A stretch of 20,479 nucleotides of DNA from Nitrospirota bacterium (GTDB taxonomy: Bacteria > Nitrospirota > Thermodesulfovibrionia > Thermodesulfovibrionales > UBA1546): the NCBI GenBank assembly GCA_004298625.1, contig SCSY01000103.1, positions 1-20,479 of the forward strand, written 5' to 3'. Position 1 is the stretch's first letter. Every line of letters begins with the position of its first letter. The notes below the pieces were generated by a model, which saw only the letters and a list, made by a program, of their open reading frames with translations, did no database searches and was not told the origin of the DNA. This document shows positions 6,354-12,964 of this stretch, piece after piece. Both the position numbers and the translations under genes were made by a program.

Positions 6354-6964
6354 ATATAAAAAAGTTTCAAGTTTCAAGTTTCAAGTTTCAAGTTTTAACT
6401 ATTCTTGTTATTCTTGCATCGTGCATCTTGTATCTTGCATCCGTCAGTATTGCCTTTGCAAGCGGCGGGGAGGCGGCGCATACCCCTCTTTGGAAGGAAT
6501 ATCTCTGGAAGATAATAAACTTCGGAGTTCTGTTTTTTGTCCTGTTCAAATTCGGGAAAAAACCCTTGCAGGATTTTCTTAAGACCAGGACCGAGCTTAT
6601 AGAAAAGACCCTCAAGGAAGCGCAGGAGGCAAAGATGCTTGCGCAGAAAGCACTTGCCGAAGTTGAGGAGAGGCTTAAGGTGAAAGATAAAGAGCTTGAG
6701 GAGATTATTTCTTCTGCAAGGCAGTCGGGAGAAAACGAGAAGGCAAAACTGATAGAAGAAGGCGGCAGGATGAAGGCAAAGATATTGGAGCAGGCAAAGA
6801 CTAACATCGCCTATGAACTCAGGGAGGCAAAGGCGGCTATTAAGGCGGAGGCCGTTGAGATAGCGATGGAGCTTGCAGAGAAAAAGATTAAGGATAAGAT
6901 CGGGAAGTCGGAGCAGGAAATGCTTCTCGAAGAGTCGCTTATGAAAATAGAGGGCCGGAAGTGA
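6350..6964 (+). CDS. atpF: ATP synthase F0 subunit b, with repeat-encoded signal-like N-terminus
   Basis: The 204-residue protein is the second peripheral-stalk subunit. The conserved part starts near residue 40: a membrane helix around WKIINFGVLFFVLFKFGKKP (about 52-71), then a long charged helix to the C-terminus. Ahead of it lie about 38 extra residues that look like a cleavable signal peptide (basic start, hydrophobic core, AFASGG at 35-40). Signal-like extensions are known in b subunits of Deltaproteobacteria. Here that segment is encoded by 7-nt tandem repeats (6364-6440). The ATG overlaps the atpF' stop by 4 nt, with AAAGG upstream, so translation starts before the repeats. It overlaps atpH by 4 nt. 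Confidence 0.88.
   Translation: MNIKKFQVSSFKFQVLTILVILASCILYLASVSIAFASGGEAAHTPLWKEYLWKIINFGVLFFVLFKFGKKPLQDFLKTRTELIEKTLKEAQEAKMLAQKALAEVEERLKVKDKELEEIISSARQSGENEKAKLIEEGGRMKAKILEQAKTNIAYELREAKAAIKAEAVEIAMELAEKKIKDKIGKSEQEMLLEESLMKIEGRK
6364..6440. repeat. Eleven-heptad array in the first codons of atpF
   Basis: A 7-nt period runs unbroken for 77 nt: four exact GTTTCAA units (6364-6391), GTTTTAA, two degenerate units, then CTTGCAT, CGTGCAT, CTTGTAT, CTTGCAT (6413-6440). It is translated as residues 5-30 of the b subunit; the CTTGCAT part supplies the hydrophobic core (LASCILYLAS). The CTTGCAT words reappear in the atpA-atpG spacer. Confidence 0.75.
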
Positions 6965-7500
6965 AACAGATAAAAGAAGGAAAAAGATACGCAAAGACAT
7001 TTCTTAATATAGTCGGCATCGAGAATGCCCCCTCTGCCATTAATGAATTAAATATGGTTAATGCCCTTATGACGCAGAGCAGGGAATTCAGGGGACTGCT
7101 TGCAGGGCCTCAATTTACGGCAGGAGAAAAGGAAAAGATAATCCGTGAGGTTGCAGGCAAAATAGGGCTTTCAGACAATACTGTAAGGTTTGTCATATAT
7201 CTCTCCGAATTAAGGGTTATTATCGCCCTCCCTGAAATTATTAAGATTGCCACTAATCTTTATCTTGAAAAGAAGCGAAGGGCAAAGGCAGTGGTCATGG
7301 CCTCGGCGGAGATAAGCAAGGAATACGAAAACAGGCTCAAGGCAGCGCTGGAAAAGGTTATAAACAAAGCTATAGACATAGAGGTTGTTAAGGATCCCTC
7401 CCTCCTCGGCGGGATTCTCGTAAAGGTCGGCAGCACGATGTATGACAGCAGCATAAAAGGCCAGCTAAGGCTTTTAAAAGATGAGCTTATAAAGGGGTGA
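6961..7500 (+). CDS. atpH: ATP synthase F1 subunit delta
   Basis: Delta caps the F1 head and links it to the b/b' stalk. The 179-residue protein has the OSCP/delta fold: an N-terminal helical domain starting RYAKTFLNI and the conserved C-terminal segment KDPSLLGGILVKVGSTMYDSS (about 142-162). The start is GTG at 6961, inside the end of atpF (GTGA overlap); a GAGGG lies just upstream. Length is normal for the family. Confidence 0.9.
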   Translation: MKQIKEGKRYAKTFLNIVGIENAPSAINELNMVNALMTQSREFRGLLAGPQFTAGEKEKIIREVAGKIGLSDNTVRFVIYLSELRVIIALPEIIKIATNLYLEKKRRAKAVVMASAEISKEYENRLKAALEKVINKAIDIEVVKDPSLLGGILVKVGSTMYDSSIKGQLRLLKDELIKG

Positions 7501-7505
7501 TGAAG

Positions 7506-9014
7506 ATGGAGATCAAGGTTGACGAGATAAGTGAACTCTTAAAAAAACAGATAACGGATTTTGAAAAGAAGGTTGATGTCAGCGAGGTCGGAACGGTAGT
7601 TTCGGTCGGCGATGGTATCGCAAGAATCTACGGATTAGATAAATGCATGGCGTCGGAACTTCTTGAATTTCCGGGTAATATTATGGGTATGGCCCTTAAC
7701 CTTGAGGAAGATACAGTCGGCGCGGTTCTTTTCGGAGAAGACAAGTTCATCCATGAAGGCGATGTTGTTAAGCGCACAGGCAGGATTATGTCGGTTCCTG
7801 TGGGCGATGCCATGAGAGGAAGAGTCGTCAATGCAATAGGACAGCCCATTGACGGCAAAGGCCCCATAAATACAAAAGAATTCAGGATAGTTGACGTTGT
7901 GGCTCCCGGCATTGTTGACAGGCAGCCGGTTTCAGAGCCCATGCAGACAGGCCTTAAGGCAATAGATTCCATGATACCCGTTGGAAGAGGCCAGAGAGAG
8001 CTTATTATCGGTGACCGCCAGGTTGGAAAAACAGCAGTTGCAATTGACGCTATTATCAACCAGAAGGGCGGGGACGTTACCTGCATATATGTTGCAATAG
8101 GGCAGAAACGAGCCAATATCGCGCGTGTTCAAAAAACTCTTGAAGAAAACGGCGCAATGGAACATACGATAATAGTTATGGCAACTGCGAGCGAACCTGC
8201 TCCGTTGCAGTATATAGCTCCTTATACCGGATGCGCTATCGGAGAGTATTTCAGAGATAGCGGCAAACATGCATTAATAATATACGATGACTTAAGCAAG
8301 CAGGCCACAGCCTACAGGCAGCTTTCACTTCTTCTGAGGCGTCCGCCCGGACGCGAGGCCTTCCCCGGCGATGTTTTCTATCTCCATTCAAGATTGCTTG
8401 AAAGGGCTGCAAAACTTTCAAAGGAACTCGGCGGCGGCTCATTAACAGCGCTTCCTATAATCGAGACACAGGCCGGAGACGTGTCGGGCTACATCCCTAC
8501 AAACGTTATCTCAATCACCGACGGTCAGATATATCTTGAGCCGGAACTTTTCTATGCAGGCGTCAGACCCGCTGTTAACGTCGGTCTTTCAGTCAGCCGC
8601 GTCGGCGGCGCTGCGCAGACAAAGGCAATGAAGCAGGTGGCCGGCGGTCTCAGAATAGACCTTGCTCAATTCAGGGAACTTGCTGCATTTGCCCAGTTCG
8701 GAAGCGACCTTGACAAGGCAACTCTTCAGCAGATCGAAAGAGGAAAGAGGATGGTGGAACTCCTTAAGCAGGGTCAGTTTGTTCCAATGACCATGGTAGA
8801 TCAGGTAATAGTTCTTTTTGCAGGGACACAGGGATACCTTGATGATATACCGGTTGAATCCGTTAGAAAATTTGAAGAAGAGTTCCTGCGTTACATGAAT
8901 GACAGGAAGGCCGACGTTAAAAAAGAGCTCGGAGAAAAGAAGGCGCTTGATGATACATTAAAGCCGAAACTTATACAGGCTGTTGAAGATTTCAAGAAAG
9001 GGTTTCAGGCGTAA
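7506..9014 (+). CDS. atpA: ATP synthase F1 subunit alpha
   Basis: Alpha forms the non-catalytic nucleotide sites of the F1 hexamer. The protein (502 residues from this start) has the Walker A GDRQVGKT (169-176), Walker B LIIYDDLSKQA, and the arginine-finger segment SVSRVGGAAQ. In-frame starts exist at 7497 (GTG), 7500 (ATG) and 7506 (ATG). The last is chosen because the GGGG at 7494-7497 then has an 8-nt spacing and because the family normally begins MEI-x-x-x-EIS; the upstream starts would sit on the Shine-Dalgarno sequence. All choices overlap or abut the atpH stop at 7500. No unusual residues were seen. Confidence 0.95.
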   Translation: MEIKVDEISELLKKQITDFEKKVDVSEVGTVVSVGDGIARIYGLDKCMASELLEFPGNIMGMALNLEEDTVGAVLFGEDKFIHEGDVVKRTGRIMSVPVGDAMRGRVVNAIGQPIDGKGPINTKEFRIVDVVAPGIVDRQPVSEPMQTGLKAIDSMIPVGRGQRELIIGDRQVGKTAVAIDAIINQKGGDVTCIYVAIGQKRANIARVQKTLEENGAMEHTIIVMATASEPAPLQYIAPYTGCAIGEYFRDSGKHALIIYDDLSKQATAYRQLSLLLRRPPGREAFPGDVFYLHSRLLERAAKLSKELGGGSLTALPIIETQAGDVSGYIPTNVISITDGQIYLEPELFYAGVRPAVNVGLSVSRVGGAAQTKAMKQVAGGLRIDLAQFRELAAFAQFGSDLDKATLQQIERGKRMVELLKQGQFVPMTMVDQVIVLFAGTQGYLDDIPVESVRKFEEEFLRYMNDRKADVKKELGEKKALDDTLKPKLIQAVEDFKKGFQA

Positions 9015-9015
9015 G

Positions 9016-9095
9016 CATGATCCAGGATACACGATGCAAGATGCAGGATAAAGATTCAAAATATCATGAATCGTGCATCATGAATCATGGATCAT
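9016..9095. repeat. Heptad-built long hairpin in the atpA-atpG spacer
   Basis: Nearly all of the 98-nt spacer has a 7-nt period (units such as CATGATC, CAGGATA, CACGATG, CAAGATG, then CATGAAT, CGTGCAT, CATGAAT, CATGGAT). The two halves are complementary: 9017-9050 pairs with 9062-9095 at 28 of 34 positions around an 11-nt loop. The words are those of the atpF array (CGTGCAT is identical). It is not followed by a T tract, so it is not a standard terminator. The atpG ribosome binding site (AAGGAAG, 9103-9109) lies just outside it. Confidence 0.75.
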
Positions 9096-9112
9096 TAATT
9101 TAAAGGAAGAAG

Positions 9113-9982
9113 ATGGCGACACTTAGAGATATAAAACGCAGAATAAAGGCTGTTCAGAGCACCAGCAAGATTACAAAGGCCATGAAGATGGTGGCTGCCG
9201 CCAAGTTCAGAAGGGCGCAGCAGCGGATGTTCGAGATGAGGCCGTATGCAGACCGGATGAATTCCATTCTTTCCAGTCTTGCAGCCGGCGCAGAGGGCGA
9301 ACTTCATCCACTGCTTGCAGCCAGGCCCCGTAAAAATGTCGAAGTGCTTGTATTAACAAGCGATAGAGGTCTTTGCGGCGCTTTTAATTCAAATATACTT
9401 AAGGCTGCTGCAAGACATATTTCTGAATTAAAGAAAGAAGGCTTTGAAGTAATCATCAGCAGCGTGGGAAGAAAAGCCCGGGATTATTTCAAGAGAAGAA
9501 ATATATCATTGCGCAAATCGTGGACCGGCATTTCAGGCAGAATTTCATATTCCAATGCCCAGGAGATAGCAAATGATATTATTGAGAACTATACCAATGA
9601 GACTATTGATGAGGTAATCCTGATCTATAATGAATTCAAATCCGTTATCGCACAAAAAATAATTGTTGCGCGGTTATTGCCTCTGGCGCCTGTTGAGGCA
9701 ACGGAAGAAACGCTTCCGGTGTTTAATTTTATATATGAGCCGTCAAAGCAGGATATATTCGGCAGCTTATTGCCGAAGAATGTAGAGATCCAGATATTCA
9801 GGGCCTTGCTTGAATCACAGGCGTCCGAGGAAGCTGCAAGGATGGCATCCATGGAAAATGCGACAAAGGCTGCTAATGATATGATAAACAGTCTCACGCT
9901 CCAGTTCAATAAGGCGAGACAGGCTTCGATAACAAAAGAACTTATGGATATAGTCGGAGGAGTCGAGGCGTTAAAAGGATAA
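9113..9982 (+). CDS. atpG: ATP synthase F1 subunit gamma
   Basis: Gamma is the rotating central shaft of F1. The 289-residue protein begins with the conserved N-terminal helix MATLRDIKRRIKAVQSTSKI followed by TKAMKMVAAAKFRRAQ, has LTSDRGLCGAFNSNI in the Rossmann-like domain (about 81-95), and ends with the C-terminal helix that includes MENATKAANDMINSLTLQFN and KARQASITKEL. Start ATG 9113 has AAGGAAG 3-9 nt upstream. It is separated from atpA by a repeat-filled 98-nt spacer. Length and motifs are normal. Confidence 0.95.
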   Translation: MATLRDIKRRIKAVQSTSKITKAMKMVAAAKFRRAQQRMFEMRPYADRMNSILSSLAAGAEGELHPLLAARPRKNVEVLVLTSDRGLCGAFNSNILKAAARHISELKKEGFEVIISSVGRKARDYFKRRNISLRKSWTGISGRISYSNAQEIANDIIENYTNETIDEVILIYNEFKSVIAQKIIVARLLPLAPVEATEETLPVFNFIYEPSKQDIFGSLLPKNVEIQIFRALLESQASEEAARMASMENATKAANDMINSLTLQFNKARQASITKELMDIVGGVEALKG

Positions 9983-9988
9983 AACAAG

Positions 9989-10050
9989 ATTTAAAATTAA
10001 AAATTCAAAATAGAGGAATCCCAAAAAAATTTTAAATTTTAAATTTTAAC
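9989..10050. repeat. AT-rich heptad array and inverted repeat in the atpG-atpD spacer
   Basis: The left part (GATTTAA, AATTAAA, AATTCAA) and the right part (TTTTAAA, TTTTAAA, TTTTAAC at 10030-10050) both have a 7-nt period. The arms 9989-10004 and 10029-10044 are complementary at 15 of 16 positions with a 24-nt loop. The atpD ribosome binding site (GGGGG, 10066-10070) lies downstream, outside the hairpin. Confidence 0.6.
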
Positions 10051-10076
10051 TTTGAATTTAATGATGGGGGTATAGA

Positions 10077-11498
10077 ATGAGCAATATTGGAAAAGTATCA
10101 CAGGTAATCGGCGCGGTTGTTGATGTTGAGTTTGAAGGCAAGATGCCTGAAATGTTAAATGCCATAACCGTTGACCAGAAGGGAGACGCCTCGAAAGGCA
10201 TTCCCGACATCAAGATCACTTTGGAGGTTGCATCACATCTTGGAGACAACAAGGTAAGGACTGTTGCCATGTCGGCTACAGACGGCCTTGTAAGAGGCAT
10301 GCCTGCTGTTGACACAGGACAGCCCATAACTGTTCCTGTTGGAAAGGCGGCATTGGGCAGGATACTGAATGTTATAGGCGAAGGGGTTGATAAACTCGGC
10401 CCTGTAAATTCTGAGCATAGACTGCCGATTCACAGGCCGGCTCCTGAATTCAGCGAGCAGGAACCGACAACACAAGTCTTTGAGACAGGCGTTAAGGTCT
10501 TTGACCTTCTCGTTCCGTTTGTCAGAGGCGGCAAGATGGGAATGTTCGGCGGCGCAGGAGTTGGAAAGACAGTTGTTATCATGGAGATGATACATAACAT
10601 TGCTATGAAGCACGGCGGCGTCTCTGTTTTTGCAGGTGTCGGAGAGAGGACAAGAGAAGGAAATGACCTTTACGGCGAGATGAAACATTCAGGCGTTCTT
10701 GAAAAAGTTGCGCTTATATACGGCCAGATGAACGAGCCCCCCGGAGCAAGGGCCAGGGTTGCGCTTACAGCCCTTACCTGCGCAGAATATTTCAGGGATG
10801 AGGGGCAGGACGTTCTTATATTTATTGACAATATATTCAGATATACACTTGCAGGTTCAGAGCTTTCAGCGCTCCTCGGCAGAATGCCTTCTGCCGTCGG
10901 ATACCAGCCTACGCTTGGTACAGACATGGGTATCCTGCAGGAAAGAATAACTACAACAAAAAAGGGCGCTATCACATCCATGCAGGCCATCTACGTTCCT
11001 GCCGACGACCTGACAGACCCTGCTGTTGCTACGGCCTTTACGCATCTGGACGGAACAGTTGTTCTTTCAAGGCAGATATCAGAGCTTGGCATCTATCCTG
11101 CTGTGGACCCACTGGATTCAACATCGAGAATTCTCGATCCTAAGGTCATCGGCGAGGAGCACTATGCAGTTGCGCGTAGCGTCCAGAAGATTCTCCAGAG
11201 ATATAAAGAGTTGCAAGACATTATCGCAATACTTGGCATGGAAGAGCTTTCAGAAGATGACAAGCTGATAGTTTCAAGGGCCAGGAAGATGCAGAGGTTC
11301 CTCAGCCAGCCTTTCAATGTTGCCGAGGTATTTACAGGAAGGCCGGGGAAGTATGTCAAGGTTGCCGATACGATAAGAAGCTTCAAGGCTATAGTTGAAG
11401 GAAAGTATGATGATGTGCCTGAACAGGCATTCTATATGGTCGGTCCTATCGAAGAAGTTGAAGAGAACGCAAAGAAACTCGGCTGGAGTAGAGGATAG
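10077..11498 (+). CDS. atpD: ATP synthase F1 subunit beta
   Basis: Beta carries the catalytic sites. The 473-residue protein has Walker A GGAGVGKT (158-165), the catalytic glutamate in GVGERTREGNDLY (Glu190), and Walker B VLIFIDNIF (246-254). The stretch after Walker B reads RYTLAGSE where nearly all beta subunits have RFTQAGSE, so Tyr256 and Leu258 are unusual; catalytic residues themselves are intact. The end EVEENAKKLGW is typical. Start ATG 10077 has GGGGG six nt upstream. It is flanked on both sides by repeat-filled spacers of about 90 nt. Confidence 0.96.
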   Translation: MSNIGKVSQVIGAVVDVEFEGKMPEMLNAITVDQKGDASKGIPDIKITLEVASHLGDNKVRTVAMSATDGLVRGMPAVDTGQPITVPVGKAALGRILNVIGEGVDKLGPVNSEHRLPIHRPAPEFSEQEPTTQVFETGVKVFDLLVPFVRGGKMGMFGGAGVGKTVVIMEMIHNIAMKHGGVSVFAGVGERTREGNDLYGEMKHSGVLEKVALIYGQMNEPPGARARVALTALTCAEYFRDEGQDVLIFIDNIFRYTLAGSELSALLGRMPSAVGYQPTLGTDMGILQERITTTKKGAITSMQAIYVPADDLTDPAVATAFTHLDGTVVLSRQISELGIYPAVDPLDSTSRILDPKVIGEEHYAVARSVQKILQRYKELQDIIAILGMEELSEDDKLIVSRARKMQRFLSQPFNVAEVFTGRPGKYVKVADTIRSFKAIVEGKYDDVPEQAFYMVGPIEEVEENAKKLGWSRG

Positions 11499-11502
11499 TG
11501 AC

Positions 11503-11557
11503 AGTGTCAGTTAACAGTGTCAGTTTTTTACCGACACAGACACTAATCACTGACACT
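11503..11557. repeat. Inverted repeat of GTGTCAG words in the atpD-atpC spacer
   Basis: CAGTGTCAGTT occurs twice in direct order 13 nt apart (from 11502 and 11515) and its complement follows. The arms 11503-11524 and 11536-11557 pair at 18 of 22 positions with an 11-nt loop. The right arm runs into TCTTTTATTTTTG, so on the plus strand it resembles an intrinsic terminator or attenuator placed between beta and epsilon. Its period is less regular than in the other spacers. The atpC Shine-Dalgarno sequence (GAGG, 11578-11581) follows. Confidence 0.65.
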
Positions 11558-11586
11558 TCTTTTATTTTTGAATTTATGAGGATACT

Positions 11587-11997
11587 ATGGAGAACAAATT
11601 GAAACTTGAAATAGTTACGCCTTACGGCCTGATATTCAGCGAAGATGTGGATGAGGTTACCGGAGCAGGCAGCGAGGGGGAGTTCGGTATTCTACCCGGC
11701 CATGTGCCTTTTGTAACTACCCTTAAGGTTGGCATGCTTATAGCAAAGACGGGGAAGGAATCAAAATACTTTTTCGTCAACTGGGGATATGCCGAGATCG
11801 GGGCTGACAAGGTCATGGTTCTTGCTGACAGTGCTGAAAGGTCAGATGAGATTGATGTTGAAAGGGCAAAGGCTGCCATGAAGAGGGCTGAAGAAAGGCT
11901 TAAAAAGGCAGAAGAGATAGATTTCCATAGGGCAGAGGCCTCTCTCGAAAGAGCAGCAACAAGGATTCAGATAGCGCAACATAGAATACCGAAGTAA
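11587..11997 (+). CDS. atpC: ATP synthase F1 subunit epsilon
   Basis: Epsilon sits at the foot of the central shaft and couples or inhibits rotation. The 136-residue protein starts KLEIVTPYGLIFSEDVDEV and has GSEGEFGILPGHVPFVTTL (about 29-47), the signature of the N-terminal beta barrel, followed by the C-terminal helical hairpin rich in Ala, Glu, Lys and Arg (about 87-136). Start ATG 11587 has GAGG at 5-nt spacing. It is the last gene of the operon; atpB and atpE (subunits a and c) are absent from the window. Confidence 0.94.
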   Translation: MENKLKLEIVTPYGLIFSEDVDEVTGAGSEGEFGILPGHVPFVTTLKVGMLIAKTGKESKYFFVNWGYAEIGADKVMVLADSAERSDEIDVERAKAAMKRAEERLKKAEEIDFHRAEASLERAATRIQIAQHRIPK

Positions 11998-12018
11998 CAA
12001 GTTAAAAGTTAAGGGTTA
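11998..12018. repeat. Three-heptad array after the atpC stop
   Basis: CAAGTTA, AAAGTTA and AGGGTTA follow the atpC stop codon directly. It is a short array with the same 7-nt period as the spacers upstream, but with a different word. Confidence 0.45.
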
Positions 12019-12022
12019 ATTC

Positions 12023-12147
12023 AGACAGGACATAGTATTTTCGCTCATTCTCGCTGCGCTCCGAGGTATTTTGCCTCTTTATCTCATTAATAAACCATCT
12101 GTTTGAATATCGGCAAAATAAATCCGCTCAAACACCATGTCCTGTCT
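12023..12147. repeat. Nested inverted-repeat element between convergent atpC and the RNA methyltransferase gene
   Basis: Perfect 11-nt terminal inverted repeats AGACAGGACAT (12023-12033) and ATGTCCTGTCT (12137-12147) bound a 125-nt element. Inside it a second perfect pair, TATTTTGCC (12067-12075) and GGCAAAATA (12112-12120), is nested. No reading frame of note is contained. Position between convergent genes suits a bidirectional transcription stop, but size and nested termini also resemble a miniature inverted-repeat element. No target-site duplication is visible at the ends. Confidence 0.65.
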
Positions 12148-12151
12148 ATAT

Positions 12152-12964
12152 TCAAAAACTTTCAACTCCTTTCCGTTGCCTTACCGCCTCATAAAGGCAA
12201 ACTGCTGCTGAGACAGAGACATTAAGGCTTTCGGCTTTGCCGAAGATTGGAATCTTCAAAATTAAATCTGCATTTTTTTTAATCTCATTGCTCACGCCAT
12301 GCGCCTCATTTCCGAATACAAATGCAACCGGTTCTTTCAGGTCCGAATCAAAGATTGATTTGTCTGAATCCAGAGCCGTTGCAATCACGTTTATTTTTTT
12401 AAATTTAAGCCATTCAATAATTTCGTCTGTTTCTGAATAAACAAGCGGTATGTTGAATATGCTTCCGGCAGTTGCTCTTAGTGTTTTGTGCATAAAGACA
12501 TCGCATGTGCCTTTGAGGATAATTACTGCATCTGCTCCCGCAGCATCTGCTGTTCTTATGATCGTTCCGAGATTCCCTGTCTCCTGAACGCCGTCAACAA
12601 TGACTATAAGTGGAATTGATTTAAAGACTATATCGCCAAGAGTTATCGGGGTGTAAGATGCTATTGCAATAATGCCCTGTGGAGTTTCTGTGCCGGTGAG
12701 CTTATTTATTATCTGCTCTGTAACTTCGTATGTCCTGGTAATCTTGGAAACTTGTTCTAAAAGTTTTTGCTCATCTTTTCTTTGTGAAAATGCACTGGTA
12801 AAAAAGACTTCTTTTATCTTATGGCCCGAAGATATTGCCGTCTCTATCAGATGCGGGCCTTCGATGATAAATGCAGCGCCTTTGTATTTGCTCCTTTTAT
12901 TTTTAATATCAAGAGCCTGTTTGATTTTTGGGTTAGACGCGCTTGTGATTTTAGTGTAGGTCAT
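12152..12964 (-). CDS. SpoU/TrmH-family RNA 2'-O-methyltransferase
   Basis: Members transfer a methyl group from S-adenosylmethionine to a ribose 2'-hydroxyl in rRNA or tRNA, using a knotted SPOUT fold. The 270-residue protein has an N-terminal substrate-binding domain starting ITSASNPKIK and AFIIEGPHLI (32-41), then the three SpoU motifs: NLGTIIRTADAAGAD (131-145, with Asn131 and Arg137), FVFGNEAHGVS (215-225) and SLNVSVSAAV (246-255). The exact RNA target cannot be read from sequence; RlmB or TsnR-like enzymes are the nearest known types. A longer frame opens with ATG 13000, but 12964 is chosen because the family begins at this point. The start lies 14 nt inside the toxin gene, so it is probably co-transcribed with the toxin-antitoxin pair. 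Confidence 0.85.
   Translation of the reverse strand: MTYTKITSASNPKIKQALDIKNKRSKYKGAAFIIEGPHLIETAISSGHKIKEVFFTSAFSQRKDEQKLLEQVSKITRTYEVTEQIINKLTGTETPQGIIAIASYTPITLGDIVFKSIPLIVIVDGVQETGNLGTIIRTADAAGADAVIILKGTCDVFMHKTLRATAGSIFNIPLVYSETDEIIEWLKFKKINVIATALDSDKSIFDSDLKEPVAFVFGNEAHGVSNEIKKNADLILKIPIFGKAESLNVSVSAAVCLYEAVRQRKGVESF

Noticed and set aside
6395..7000. Open frame of 201 codons on the minus strand opposite atpF
   Set aside because: It is the complement of a coiled-coil gene with strong codon bias, which commonly leaves a long antisense frame rich in Leu and Cys; no homology seen.
9016..9095. CRISPR array in the atpA-atpG spacer
   Set aside because: Units are 7 nt and contiguous with no unique spacers; it is a heptad array.
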